The notes below the pieces were generated by a model. The model was not told where the DNA came from. It ran no database searches and was given only the letters and a program-made list of their open reading frames with translations. From positions 120,448-184,447 of the forward strand of contig FJUW01000070.1 of NCBI GenBank assembly GCA_900074885.1: a DNA stretch of 64,000 nt, read 5' to 3'. Both the position numbers and the translations under genes were made by a program. The stretch is from Rhynchosporium graminicola (taxonomy: Eukaryota; Ascomycota; Leotiomycetes; Helotiales; Ploettnerulaceae). This document shows, piece after piece, positions 11,900 to 24,194 of this stretch (position 1 is its first letter; each line of letters begins with the position of its first letter).

Positions 11900-12415
11900 A
11901 TGTTACTGTCGAATCTCCACTTGGCTCTTATGGCTTTAGCCACAGTTGTACAGGCCGATTTCCAATGGCGCGGATGTGAGTGAAGACGACAGACATCTGC
12001 TTGAAGCCCCACCTGAAACCATCGAGTAGCTAATAATGCCGTTCCCAGATAATGAATACGCCTGCAATCATTATTCCTCATACCCCACAATCCCAGCCCT
12101 TCAAAGCGGACCGTATACTTCTCTCACCCCAAAACACCTGTACCTATACTAACGACGGTGCTGCAGCGAATATGGTGTTACTGGAGCTTGCTACAGCTTT
12201 TCGGACTTCCAGGCTCGAAGAGTAGAGTTCGATCGGTCGGTTCGCGCGACATTCTACTGTGAGAAGTACTGTGGTATGCGCGATAAGAAATATACCGCGG
12301 ATGGTGGGACTTGCTTCGCGGCCCCTTCTGGGTACGTTCCACATCTGTGAATCTTGTTGGATATCTGCTAACGAAACGTGTTAGTTGTGCTATCGGCTCA
12401 TTCGTCGTATTTTAG
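11900..12415 (+). CDS. Small secreted six-cysteine protein
   Basis: Four exons (11900-11975, 12049-12112, 12167-12331, 12385-12415) give 111 aa. Every intron is 53-73 nt with GTGAGT, GTATAC or GTACGT donors, AG acceptors and a clear branch site (GCTAATA, TACTAAC, GCTAAC). Residues 1-19 are a signal peptide (MLLSNLHLALMALATVVQA). The mature part of about 92 residues has six cysteines in the order C...C...CEKYC...C...C and ends GSFVVF. It is rich in Tyr, Ser and Arg and carries no known catalytic motif. Its size, secretion and even cysteine number fit a disulfide-stabilised secreted protein or effector candidate (inference). No single long frame covers it, so a simple ORF caller would miss it. 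Confidence 0.75.
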
Positions 12416-13584
12416 AAATGGTTGTGCAATGAAAGAGTGGGGTGCGGGCAGGATAACGAACGACACGACTCGCTTCGGCACATCATGATAATTTAGCCCG
12501 ATGAGGTTTTTGTAGTTCTTCAATGGGTTCGATTTTTCACTCCATTTACAAATCATATTGCGTTTGCTCCACGTTAGCGAGACCCGCTAACTAAAAATCT
12601 TTGCCCCTAAATTGATGTTGCCTGCCGGACTTCTATTATTCAACTACTGTTAGTTGGAGCAGATTACATTACCTCATCAATTCAATACCTTTGTCTAGTT
12701 CATTGGGCCACGAATATTCTGAACATCATGTTCGACTTTAACTTCAGGCAGCCCGTCTGCTGATATCAAACGTCCTAGCCAGACGAAGTCATTACAGGCC
12801 AAGCGGTTTCGAGTCTTGTGGTAAAACTTATCATTTTGAATATTCAAAGTTGTTGACCACTAAGGTAACTTTAGAGTGTTACTTTGAGTAATTTCACAAG
12901 ACACCTTTGTGACTTTGATATGACCGAGTTAGACCTTTGAAATAAACCTGACCATTTCTCTTTCGCTGAAGACCAACTTGACAAGCCTCTGCTTATTCGA
13001 AATATTGTCTTATACGAAGCAAATAACCGAACTGGTATCCTTCTGGCAATAGCTAGACCCTAAGTACCAGATAGCCGGAATCCGTTCTATCACTCTATCG
13101 TGCTCGCCAACATTGGGACTATTCATTGTCAAGCTGTCAGTGTCCTTGATGGTTCTATATCAGATTCTGTGGAATCAAGAATCGCTCTAAGCCTTAAATA
13201 ACACCACGGATGCTCGAATTATAGTTTTAAACTATCACTCCGGGTTTCCTCTCTAGATATTGCCGAGTAACGTTTACTTTCGGGAGTGAGTCTCGGCTAT
13301 GCGCTTCCAATGTTTGGGACCGATTTACTAGTTCGCCTTTCGATAACGACGGCGTGTCTTTGGTGTGACGTGGGACCACACCGAATATCGAATATTTGTC
13401 TAGTGGTCGTTCCGCAAGCATATAGCTCAAGTGGTCTACTTTTTTTCTTCCTCTTCTGACACATCCTGCCTATAAATATGTTTTCTCTCCCTCCAGGATT
13501 TTTCCGAGTTCACAGTCACGAAATTCTCAAGCAAGGACATCGACTACGAAACACATTAGACACTAAACATTTAGCTGTCTATCT
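12416..13584. other. Intergenic, no gene seen
   Basis: 1.2 kb of unremarkable AT-leaning sequence. The right end carries the TATA box of the next gene. Confidence 0.5.
13471..13478 (+). promoter_or_regulatory. Putative TATA box
   Basis: TATAAATA lies about 107-114 bases upstream of the ATG at 13585, with CT-rich sequence on both sides as is usual for fungal promoters. Confidence 0.5.
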
Positions 13585-14021
13585 ATGTTAATTATCTTCA
13601 AGATGCTGTCCATCACCCGCAACGTCTGTCAAAGATTACCAGGCTGCTTCATAGCTGCTTCGAACTTCTCCCGTATTGCATTCAAGGCACCAGCCATTGC
13701 TCAAGCTCGTACCATCACTCTCGTTGCACTGCACGACACCCTGCACCCTACAGAGAAACCTGACATCGTCATGCTCCAGACATCCAAAAAGACTCAGGAT
13801 ACAGGGAAGGTATGTTCCGACTTTCAATTTCTGATTGTGCCGTTAGCTTCGAACTAATACTCGGTGACTAGGCCCCGAACGTCAAGCCGAAGTCTACTGG
13901 TACTACATCCACTATATCGGACATTCGAAAGAAGACTGCCGACGCCGAATTTGAAAATAAAGTGAAGAAGGCTCAGCGTACTTTGTCGCCGGAAGATTTG
14001 GCGAATGCTTACGACTTGTAA
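13585..14021 (+). CDS. Small hypothetical protein, possibly mitochondrial
   Basis: Two exons (13585-13809 and 13872-14021) encode 124 aa. The intron 13810-13871 has a GTATGT donor and a TAG acceptor. A second in-frame ATG at 13603 (MLSITRNVCQ) is an equally good start. Residues up to about 45 are rich in Arg, Ser, Ala and Thr, lack acidic residues and look like an amphipathic mitochondrial presequence (FSRIAFKAPAIAQARTIT). The second exon is a charged helix (IRKKTADAEFENKVKKAQRT) ending in LSPEDLANAYDL. I do not recognise the family. Targeting is an inference from composition. Confidence 0.6.
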
Positions 14022-14562
14022 ATCGGGTGCTGCTACACAGGCAGTTCTGGGATTTTCAGACATGGGGCAGATGGAATGCTGCGATCAAGAGCCGGAAGTA
14101 GATGACTGATACTCGTTCTTATTCGCGATGGCTGTATGGAGTCTCGTATGCGCTCACCAGACTGTATGCTGGCGCTATTGAATAAATCTCATCTTCTATT
14201 TCTTTTTTTAAAAAAACAAGAACAAACTATCAATTTTGCTCTTTAATTACCACTTCCACGTGTTCCGTACACGTTACCACTCTTGCGTGAGCAATCACAT
14301 AGTTACGGGAGGGCCATAAGACAACGTTTATTGTACTACTAGATATGTAAGCTGCGATTGTGTTCTGAACCCCGGTCTATCTTCCAAAACTGATGTATTC
14401 CACCGGTGATCCTAACGTGAGATCTCATTCTCGCCCACTTCGCAATCTTTGCACTGTGTCTCGGATATTTTGAGAGGCAGGATGCCCAAAGCTTCTGGAC
14501 TGGGCTTACCTGTTTCCTGCAAGCCCCTCGCCAGTAGAACCAGAAGTACTTTTGCTAGTTGC
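14022..14562. other. Intergenic, convergent 3' ends
   Basis: No gene seen. It separates the convergent ends of the small mitochondrial-like gene and the minus-strand hypothetical gene. Confidence 0.5.
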
Positions 14563-15711
14563 TTACTCTACTACCGGGCTATTTCTCTTACCATTATCAC
14601 CATTCTCGTCTTTCTCAGCCTGCGTTTCATCGTGTCTTGAAGCTTCTTGCTCATATTGACCTTTGCCAGGTGTGCCTTGATTTGTTGCGCTTTCTTGGCC
14701 GATTTTACCGTTGATCCTAGGGCTATGCTCGGGCAAATACACCAGCACTCGCATCCCAGGACTGAACCGTGGTCGAATATGCTTCAACATTCCGTCACCA
14801 TGGAGCTCTAGATGTGCTAGCCACTCCTGGTTGGCCTGAACCCTTTCTACTTCTGTCTCTTCCGGAGCTTTGCCTACAAAGGGACTTCCTTGAAGCACCT
14901 CGAATGAAGTAATGCCGTCACGCACAGTGGCCTGCCACTGTCTCCGTACCCACCAATGATATTTAGCTTCCATGCTGTTGGGATTACCACCTGGGGCCTT
15001 TCGCCAATTTTCCGGTCTGTATGCTCCTTCCAACGTGATTGTTACCGTCTCGAAGGGGGCTCCCTGCTTGCTGGATATCATGCGCTTGGAAAGCTTGACA
15101 GCGTCCTCGTAATCAGGGTCAGTCAAATGTGAGTCTACGGGATCAGCGCAGCCAAGGGAGCGCTCGGCATGCAGATGGATCTTATTCAAGTTCTGAAACT
15201 TTGAGAGGAGCGTGACGAACTCGTCAGCCTCGAACCCGTCTCTTTTTGGGTAACCGGAAACATCGTGATACGGGTACATTGGCAAGTCGATGTCCACATC
15301 TTCCAGCAAGGGACATTGTTCATGAAGCATCTTCAGATCATCCAGAGAGACTGTATCATTTCCTCGGCGATGCAACCATGTGGCGTGCAGCTTTTCAAGC
15401 GTGGCTCCAGCAAGACATATCGTCGAGATTGGAAGGACCTCTTGGAAGTTGTCCAGATCGACGTTGATTGATTCAAGACATTTGAATCCTTGGAAGGCTC
15501 GAAGGAAAGCTCGACGAACATCTGCTTTCTCCTCATCAGAGTCAAAGCGGTCGAGGTTGATGGCAATACCTGGGCAGTGTGCCAGATGCTCCACGGTCAA
15601 GCTGTCTAGAGTAATGGCAATAATATGCTTGGTGGCTTCTTGAAGCTGAGGAAACTCTTGGTATTGTTCTTTTGAGTTCGACATCAGAGCTGATGATGTA
15701 GTTTGAGGCAT
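14563..15711 (-). CDS. Hypothetical protein, leucine-patterned, F-box-associated type
   Basis: A single exon. The frame runs further upstream to 15903, but a TATA-like element (minus strand, 15827-15835) lies inside that extension. The ATG at 15711 (MPQTTSSALMSNSKEQY), giving 382 aa, is therefore preferred; 15894 is the alternative. Residues 40-260 show spaced segments such as LESINVDLDNF, LEKLHATWLHR, CPLLEDVDIDLP and LNKIHLHAER, like degenerate leucine-rich repeats of fungal F-box-associated proteins. A WWVRRQW segment follows. The last 60 residues are polar and disordered. No F-box is evident, so the class is only a guess; there is no sign of secretion. Confidence 0.65.
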   Translation of the reverse strand: MPQTTSSALMSNSKEQYQEFPQLQEATKHIIAITLDSLTVEHLAHCPGIAINLDRFDSDEEKADVRRAFLRAFQGFKCLESINVDLDNFQEVLPISTICLAGATLEKLHATWLHRRGNDTVSLDDLKMLHEQCPLLEDVDIDLPMYPYHDVSGYPKRDGFEADEFVTLLSKFQNLNKIHLHAERSLGCADPVDSHLTDPDYEDAVKLSKRMISSKQGAPFETVTITLEGAYRPENWRKAPGGNPNSMEAKYHWWVRRQWQATVRDGITSFEVLQGSPFVGKAPEETEVERVQANQEWLAHLELHGDGMLKHIRPRFSPGMRVLVYLPEHSPRINGKIGQESATNQGTPGKGQYEQEASRHDETQAEKDENGDNGKRNSPVVE

Positions 15712-15826
15712 GATTGGCAGTGTTGTTTGTTTCGAAGAGTTGTTTTGGGACTTTGAGTAGGAAGTTGAAGTATTTCGGGGATTTTTTGATCTTGACGAGA
15801 AAGGAAGCAGAAAGCTGTTAGCCAAA

Positions 15827-15835
15827 TATTTTATA
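15827..15835 (-). promoter_or_regulatory. Putative TATA box
   Basis: On the minus strand this reads TATAAAATA, about 116 bases upstream of the preferred start at 15711. It supports that start over the longer open frame. Confidence 0.4.
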
Positions 15836-17687
15836 GAGGACACATGAGATTGTGGCGAGCCTTCAACAAGATGATTACTTGTAGTGTGAATCATCAATGC
15901 CAATCATTTATCAGGTGGTGAATATAAGTACTCCATGATGAGTTTGCCAGAAAGTTCCCTGCAATTCACTACCCACGGTACTGTGAATCAAGGTGTAGAA
16001 TAGTACGAACCAAGCAAGTTTCTTGAAAGCTCGCAGCGATATCTGACGATGCAATATGTGATAGAAGCACTTCAATTTGCCTCGTTGCGATGAGACATTC
16101 TTAACCACATTTGAGAGCGTTTTTGACGCCTCAAAGAACGACCCTTTCGGATTTGCGATGTGTTCATCACAGTCTTCTCGAGGCGGAGTAACTTTGTCTC
16201 CGATGAAGCTTGAGCTTGTAACCAATATTCACTACGCATGGAAACCACGGAGAAGTAATGCGAGTAGTACCTAAATCTGTAAAGATAAAACAAAACTTTA
16301 CCTAAAGAATACTTATAGCATTATTAAGAGAGCCATCGAGAGTCACGAAAGTATTGAGAAGCACCATTTAAATACATAAGGCCTTTACAGGAATTTTATC
16401 ACTATCAGTATCTTTAGGATCGCAGCAAGATTTTCGCCAAAGGATCTGAACATACCAAGACTAGCATCTTCGCCCAAGGACCTGAATGTGCCGAGACAAA
16501 GGAATCATGACAATTTTTAAAGACTACGTAATGGCTTCATCACAGTTCATCGTCACCTACCATTATAATTTTTGAAATCTGCTGAACTTGCGCGCAGTCT
16601 TTAAGTCTGAATCGGTCGAGAATCGCATGATATCTCCACGCCCGGTTGCGGTTTGCCAGCCTAGCTTTTTGTCAAAAGAGACACAGGCCATAACAGCAAA
16701 GGACCATGAGCTTGCAGTCTCAGCTAAGCCTTTCTGGATGCGAATCAAGATCATTTGCAGATCGATATTGCGATGTCAACTACGTTCAGATTCAGCGTAG
16801 TGGAGTCGAGTTCTAGAAGCCAAGACAGGAGTTAAATGGATTCAAATAAAAGAATATAAGAAGACCAAAAATAGCATAAGATCCTACTTTGAGGTAGGTG
16901 TAGGCAAGATATATCCGATATTATTATAAACCGACATAATCTCTTCTTCATTCACGAAAAAAAGGTACAATGATAATACATGGAACTACGAGAAGGTTTA
17001 TGCTACGGCACAGCCTGGGAGAGGTTGAATCTTATTTTTTCAAGTTCCACGTGCTAGTAAGAGTAGAGTCTTCCAATTACCAGAAATTAGAATCTCATGC
17101 GTACGAACCCTGGTAATCCTCTAGCGCTTCTGTATATATAATTGAGCCTTCGTCAGTATGCATCAATGAAATGATTTCCACAACTATAAGGTTTCATCTA
17201 CCCCGCGTTATTACCCCGCACTCTTTTAAGCGAGAATGTAAATACAAGTCATTTCCATGAAGTCAAGCTTACGTGGATCGGTTTAAGGAATGTATGAGCT
17301 TCCCACGTTACTTTATACAGTAGAAATATAGGAACTAATCGAGCTCGCTTCCATCGCCCGATGCTCAATTCATCATAGATAAGCAATGCCGCAACCTTCC
17401 AGTCTAAAACTGTAATGTCCCCTCTGGGAATCTCGATTTGCTTCTACCTGAATGCCTTCGCTCGAGAAGGATAATGAACATCAAAACCTCTGTATGCACT
17501 GACTTCAATATTTCATCCCCAAACAAACGATTCTTGAAGGGTACCATCTCACAGAGCCATCAACCATCATTTCGGCCCCTCGGCACAAACCCACCCGAAG
17601 CACCACATAAAGCCTCACTTCATCCCTTCACCTACCTCACCCATCCCCTGCCTTCCCTCCATCCCTCACCACTTCCACAACCTCGTC
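15836..17687. other. Intergenic, no gene seen
   Basis: About 1.9 kb between two divergent genes. AT-rich, with short frames only (for example 16563-16800) that lack protein-like composition. Promoters of both flanking genes must lie here. Confidence 0.5.
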
Positions 17688-18653
17688 ATGTCCTCGCCCC
17701 TACCATTCGGTGCCGATCTAGCCTGGCCACTATGGGACAACGAGCCCTTAGAAGGCGCATTTACGCTCCAAGCACAAGACGAGCAGACACACCTAAATGG
17801 CGTCGTTAAAGAAGTCCATCGACCGTGGTTATTCTGCTACAAGGCGTCTAAACCGAATGGAAGAGCGGTTTTAGTTCTAGGAGGAGGAGGATATGTCGAG
17901 CTTATGGTTGGGAGGGAAGGAGTGAAGGTTGCACGATGTAGGATATTTTTCTCTCATTATTCTCCCAATACACATACACATGCGCATGAGTGATTTTTAG
18001 TATTCCATTCTGAAAGCTTACTAACTCTTTCATCAGGGCTCACAACTCTCGGCTTCACCGCATTCGTTCTCATCCACCGTTTCCCCACCTCCAAAACCGG
18101 AGCCCAAGCACCCATCGACGACGCCCATCACGCATTACATCTGATCACCAACAGCGGCCTCTCCCCCAACGGCCTCGGAATCTGTGGCCTCTCCTCAGGC
18201 GGCCATCTCGCCGCCTCCCTCCTATCCAACTATCCAGCATCATGGACCTCTCCAACCCCCTCAGAACCTACACCCATCCCAAAGATATCATTCGCAATAA
18301 TCGGCTACGCACCCATCTCCACCAACGCCAAGGGCCGCACCATCATCCCCGACAAAGCACCTCTTGCACCGAAAGAGAAACAGGAGCTATACGACACAGT
18401 ACAGCCAGACGTACAGCTTATTTCTCCCGCGCCGCCGACGTTCATCGTTTATTCAGGGAGCGATCCTGTCGTGCCGGTTGTGAATGCGTATCGTTTGGCC
18501 GAGGGCGTCATGAAGGCTGGTGGGAAAGTCGAGGTGCATGTTTTTGCCGAGGCGCCGCATGGGTTTGGGATTGATACTTTGGGCATGCCGGTGGAGAAAT
18601 GGCCGGGCATGTGTGAGGAGTGGTTGAAGCAGAATAGCTTGATAGAATCATGA
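17688..18653 (+). CDS. Alpha/beta hydrolase (acetyl-esterase-like, cytosolic)
   Basis: Two exons (17688-17937 and 18037-18653) encode 288 aa. The 99-nt intron has a GTAGGA donor, a TACTAAC branch site and a CAG acceptor; the join restores KVAR-W-LTTLGFTAFVLIHRF. The fold is a small alpha/beta hydrolase: oxyanion-loop stretch LGGGGY, nucleophile elbow GLSSGG (Ser in G-x-S-x-G), acid in YSGSDPVVP and His in EAPHGFG. The 'GGGGY..LM.GREG..VARWL' layout resembles bacterial and fungal Aes-type acetyl (xylan) esterases. There is no signal peptide, so it probably acts in the cytosol on small esters. The 3' end is tandemly duplicated downstream (see the repeat at 18621). Substrate is unknown. Confidence 0.85.
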
Positions 18654-18795
18654 TGTAGTGGCCAGACAGAATAGTTACTTGGCATTATGAAGCGTTGTTG
18701 AAGCAGAATAGCTTCATAAAAGATGATAGCCGGGGCAAAACAGAGATATGGAATTATGAGAAATGGTTCAAGCAGAATATCTCAATAAAAGAACA
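18621..18795 (+). repeat. Diverged tandem repeat of the hydrolase 3' end
   Basis: Three copies of a unit of about 70 bp that starts TGGTTGAAGCAGAATA begin at 18621, 18695 (TTGTTGAAGC) and 18764 (TGGTTCAAGC; partial). The first copy contains the last codons and the stop of the alpha/beta hydrolase gene. The later copies lie in the 3' flank. Confidence 0.75.
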
Positions 18796-19330
18796 ATGCT
18801 TCGCTCATTCCACTCACCACATAAGCCGAGCTCAAGGCAATCAATCATATCCCGCTTCAAGATGATCACGACAGTCAACATTTGTCCCACCGTTCAGAAT
18901 TTTATGTTATGACATAGTCTCAGCGGGGCATGATGAGAAGACATAGGGTACCAGAGTTTTACTGTGTGTATTTGTGCCTAGACTAACGGGGAGAGGGAAG
19001 GTAGCCGAAGGTTCTATCTAGTGCGTTGAAAATCTGCCTGAATCTCTCTGTGTGCATCTTGCACATGACTTGAAAGTGATCATTTACCATCTCCCCTACG
19101 ACAGTGTCCAACGCATACACGCTTGAGTGATGTATTTAATCGTCCTCGTTATCATCTTCCGACCACCGGTTTTTACCTTGATCTTGACACTGGCTCTAAT
19201 CCTCAATCTTTTGGTCGTCGTTTATCTCGAAGGTAAAATAGCCAAGAACCAAGATCATCCATCTATAAGATCAATTGTTAGGTATTTTCCTGTCTATACA
19301 CTCTATATACAAAGCAGTCTGGATCTGCAT
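18796..19330. other. Intergenic, convergent 3' ends
   Basis: No gene seen between the 3' ends of the hydrolase and the ABC transporter. Confidence 0.5.
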
Positions 19331-22300
19331 TCACTTCTTCTTCCCCAATAAGCCGAACCAAATGCTCTTCGTCAGTTTCGAGTACCCCTCTTCCTCGACA
19401 TTATGTTTCTGCACAATACCTAAGAACACCTGATCCAACGTCGTCGGACTCACACTATAATGCTCCAGTCCAAGCGCCTCGCTATGCTCTTCCAGCACCA
19501 TGATCAAGCTTCCCACTCCATCCTGCTCGGCTTTGATCGTTTCCTCGTCCCCGTGGACAGCCTCCTCACTTTCACTTTTAGTCTGCAACTTCGGTACCGA
19601 AAATCTGATCTGCCCATGGTATGTCTGGTCTTCGATATCAGCACCAGGGAACTGTTTTAAGATCCATGTCTTGACGGTGTCGATTTCCGCTGAGGAGGTG
19701 TGTGGTGCAGAGCGCATGACCAAATGGACGTAATATGCGTCGCCATGCCTCTGTCTCAGTCCATCAGTCGTGCCCATAGCCAACATCCTCTTCGCCATGA
19801 TTCCAGCTCGATCTGCAAGTGCGTCTGCTTCTTCCATGCTGTGTGTAGTGAGTAGTAGTGATCGACCCGGCACAACTGCAGCGAGTGTCTTCCACATAAC
19901 TCTTTTGGCTGCTGCGTCCATGCCAGAACTTGGCTCGTCGAGAAGCAGAACTGTTGGATTTCCGATCAAAGCAATACCCAGTGACAGCTTTCTCTTGTTT
20001 CCCCCAGAAAGCTTTGCCGCCATACGCGAGGAAAAATATTCTAGCCCAACTGCTCTGATAACCTCACGCACATTATGATCAACATCAGGAACTCCACGAA
20101 CTCTCGCGTAAAATTGCAGATGTTCAATTACAGTCATCTGATCCATAGCATCGTATTGCGGACAAACACCCAGATGACTCCTTGCCTGCGCACGGTGTTC
20201 ATTAATCTCGATGTTCTCCACAAACAGATTTCCTCCATTCTTGCTCGGCTGAATGTCTCCTCTGACGAGAGAGATTGTGGTCGACTTCCCGGCTCCATTT
20301 GGACCAAGTAGAGCAAATACTTCTCCTCGCCTGATTCCGAATGTGAGATTATCTACTGCCGTGACGGGACCAAACGACTTCGTAAGATTGAGAACGCGGA
20401 GACCGTCATTCGAGCTGCTGACTCGAGCTAGTTCTTCTGCTACCTTCTCATCCGTTACGATGTTTGAAGCCTGTGGCGCTGGAGCCTTGCGTAGGCGGCG
20501 GTACCAGGCCAGGACAGACCCGGAGTCGTACCAGAGCAAGATACCAAACAATACAAAGACCTGAATGATTAGGTATAAAATTGGTCCGCCGTATCGGAGG
20601 ATGCCGCCAGGATTGGCGGCGATTTGCTTGCCATCACATGTGGTTGAGAAGATATTGAGCGCTAGGAAGAGTGTTCTGATGAGCGAACCCATTGGTGTGA
20701 CCAAGGAGACGACGAAGTGAACAACGAGGAGGTAATGGTCGATTTGATTGACGGGCTGATACGTGTGAGCATTAACTACTGGAAAAGAAGGGATTGGAAC
20801 TTACTGCGTAGGTCAGAGTGCAAAGGTAAGCAACAAGGTAGAGAAGGAAGAACACAGCTTGACCTGCTGCTGCGAATGCATATGCAGCCAATTGCGTCCG
20901 AGCAAATAGCGACACCACGTACGAAAGAAGTATCGACGCCAGGCCGTATAACATGAAGATCAAAAATAAATATTCGATATGATACCAAGCAGAAGAAGTA
21001 GCGGCAAAAATGACAACACTCAATGCGCTGGATACCAGAACGATTAAAAAATCAAATGTAAGGTATGCCAACCACAGAGGTAAAGACCTCACACCGTTCG
21101 AATACTCCAAGCCTCGAATGTTCCTTGTTCTCTCGATGGTCGGATAAAGGGAGAAGAATCCTGGGTATGCTGCCATGGCAAGTCCAAAGTATACAACGAG
21201 TTGCAAAGTCTTTCCTGTTCGTGGTGCCCATGGGATATCAAAAGATGCATACTGTGTCCCGATGCTGATATTCGTGAGCGCTACATCCATGATATTCTGA
21301 CCAAAGATAGCTGTGTATATGTTTCCATTTCCTTTGTATGCTAGAGTAGTTTGTGAGCTGCCAGAGCCGATGAAAAACCCCGCCGGAGTCACATTTGCGT
21401 AGTTCTGGTCGATGTAACTGTTAAATTCGGCCAGGGAGTCGACCTTGTGAAGATTTCGGTCTATCAGATCTTGCGGAGGGACAAAAGGGAGTAGCGGACC
21501 GTACAACGATGTAAGAGCAGCATTTGAAAATCGTGAAGATGGCCCTACAACTATATCGTATCTGTCTTGCGTGTAAAGGTTCTCCACGAAAGAAAGCGAG
21601 ACAGTCTGTTCAGGAGAGCACCCAACAGCAGTGAAGCCTTTGAGGAACAAAGTAACAAGACCAGCTGCAATAATTGGCAGTAGTAGAGCCGCAACGTATG
21701 GTAGGTAGTTTCGACGGAGGATGGTGTACCGTTTCCTAAACAGAACCCAAGCTTGACGGAAGAAGCCGATGGTCTTTCCTGTATGCAGATCAAGATTGTG
21801 ACCTGATTCTGGAAGAGTTGTAGTATGAAACTTTTTCTCGTTTGATATTGGTCTGGGAGAAACTTGTCGATCAATGGAGCTCGAGCTCTTGGACTTGATC
21901 TCATCCGCCAAAGCAAGGAAGACATCCTCAATCGTAGGTCCGGATAGCTGGTAGTCTGACAAGCCCCCAGATTCCAAACGCTTGATGATTTGAGCGGCCC
22001 GGGAAGATGTGGAGGCAGTATACATGGTCTGTCCAAACGTCCTGTGTGACTGAACGCCTTCAATCTCTGGGGCCTTCTCATGTCCCGGGCCAGTCTGCAG
22101 GTGAATTCTATAGCCACCCCCAAGCCTATTCTTTAGTTCCACAGAAGAACCTTGCGCCCGGAGCGTACCTTTCGAGAGGATTGCAATCTGATCAGCTAAG
22201 AGATCTGCCTCATCCAGAAAATGGGTCGTAAGGATGATAGTTCGAGCTCCTCGCTCAGCCAAAAGGATGTCCCAGATCTTCCGTCGACTCAATGGATCCA

Positions 22301-24194
22301 AGCCACTGCTGACCTCATCGACACAGCAAACGGAACTACCTCCAGTGAACATCATTCCCAGCTGCAGTTTTCGCTTTTGACCACCACTGAGAGTTTTCGC
22401 CTTTGCATTGATCTTTCTGTCCAGATCAATTGCTTCGATGAAAGTCCGTAGTGATTCTTTTGAATCCTTTTTTCCAGTAGACTTCAGTCGATTGAAAATT
22501 CTGATATGCTCCTCGACGGTGAGAAGGTCCCAGAGTACGTTCTTCTGCGGCGCAATACCGAGGCCGCCTGTACCATCAACTCTAATCGTCCCGCTGGTGA
22601 CTTTGTTCAAACCGGCAATGGCATCAAGAGTCGTACTCTTCCCACTTCCATTTGCGCCGAGAAGAACGCAGATCTGGCCTTTACGAGCATTAAGCGTCAA
22701 TTTGTCCACAGCAAGCACATTTGCACTCGGAGTCTTTGTAAAACCAGCGAACTTGCGACGGAACCAATTGGGTTGGTAGTGTTTCGTGAAGTTGTCCAAT
22801 TGGACAGTCTCGGAGGCCGATGTACCATCATTTCCCAAACCTCGGGTAACTGAGCGTCCTTTGGACGCGGTACCGTAGAGAAATCGTTCTACCATGGCTC
22901 CAAGAATAGGATACGCAAAAATCTGAACAACAAGGAAAACCCATAAGGCGATACCAGGCAGAGCCCAAGGATTCCTCGGGGCAGCTTTGAGAAGATTCGT
23001 AGCCATCTCCCGTCGCTCGTAACGTGCCATAAAGGTCAGAAAGAAGATGTAATTGCAAGGTACGAAAAGGAGACCGAGAATTGCCACTGCTCCAGAACTC
23101 TCGAACTTCAGTACCTGAACCAGAACACCAAGCAACAGTGTAATCAAAGCCATGGAGATACCACTCAGCTGGGCTTTCTTGAAAAATGAAGCCCCAAGTA
23201 TGGACCAGGATGCAAGAGAAAGACCAGCCAGGACATGATAGATGATCACAATGGCGATGGAAGTCTTAGCAAATATCCCAACAGCGAGCACAATCGCCAT
23301 AATCACCCAACCTGGAAGGTAGATGATGTCAAAAGCCAAATGGTAGGACAGAATTCGAGCAACTTGTGGCTGCCACCTTCTCAAATTTGGCATCATGGCT
23401 TCAATCAGCTGGGACATTCCCAATTCACGTTCCGTTGCAATAAATCCTGTGAGATGATACGCGATACCCACCATACCGATCAAGAATGCAACGCCAAGGA
23501 TATTGATGATTGCACTTTGGTAGTTGACTCGAATGTCGGTCTCTCGTTGCTTCTGCGATATGCTTGTATAAGGGTATTCGAGGACTGTCTGAGGGAGAGA
23601 GGCCTGATCCGTAGTCGCGTCCAACGATGCAATCGCATAATCCACGGCTCGTTGTAGAGGTAGGAGGTATATCTGGGCATCGTTCGTCGTTCGCCCCACG
23701 TAGATCCTTTCTCCAAATCCGCCATCTGCCCTCATAGTATAATTCCAACGCCCTCCGGGTCCTTGAGTCGGAGAAGATTGGAACACCACAGCGCCATAGC
23801 AAGTCGTTGCGCCCCGTAGACTACTCCTGCAGGTGTCGAGCAGTTCTGCATTCGTGCTCAAACGTGCGACTTTTGCGCCAGCAGCAGTCGCAGATGCTGA
23901 CAGGGTATCAATAACCCTATCGATGTCTCCTCCTGATAAACCATTATTGACAAATGCCAGTGTCTCCCTCCCAGCTCCTGCGGCTTGTATTGCTTCTGCC
24001 AGTGTACGGATGGGGCTGGGCGAGCCAATGCCATAATTCGAAGGAGGGACGAAGATGTTCCTGGCATAGCTGAGGAAGATCATGAAGGCCACAGGCAGAA
24101 TGAAAGCGCGGATGCTCGTACTGAATACATGGCGGTTGAAGGCGATCAGGAGGTTCTTCCGCGTCAACGTCCAGGTTTGCTTGAGGATCCCCAT
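19331..24194 (-). CDS. ABC-A family full transporter
   Basis: Two exons on the minus strand (24194-20805 and 20755-19331) encode 1604 aa. The 49-nt intron (GTAAGT...TATCAG) removes an apparent stop and joins LCTLTYA to PVNQIDHYLL. The frame extends to a TTG at 24221, but the first ATG (MGILKQTWTLTRKNLLIAF) at 24194 is a typical ABC-A start. Layout is TM-NBD-TM-NBD with a large loop after the first helix in each half. NBD1 has Walker A GANGSGKST near residue 513, signature LSGGQKRKLQLG and a Walker B region with VDEVSSGLDPLSRR. NBD2 has GPNGAGKST near 1280, LSGGNKRKLSLG and LLLDEPSSGMD. Both NBDs keep the key residues. ABC-A proteins move lipids in animals; fungal roles are little known, and yeast lacks the family. 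Confidence 0.92.

Noticed and set aside
15712..15903. N-terminal extension of the 14563-15711 gene
   Set aside because: It begins with TTG, contains a TATA-like element and reads like 5' leader.
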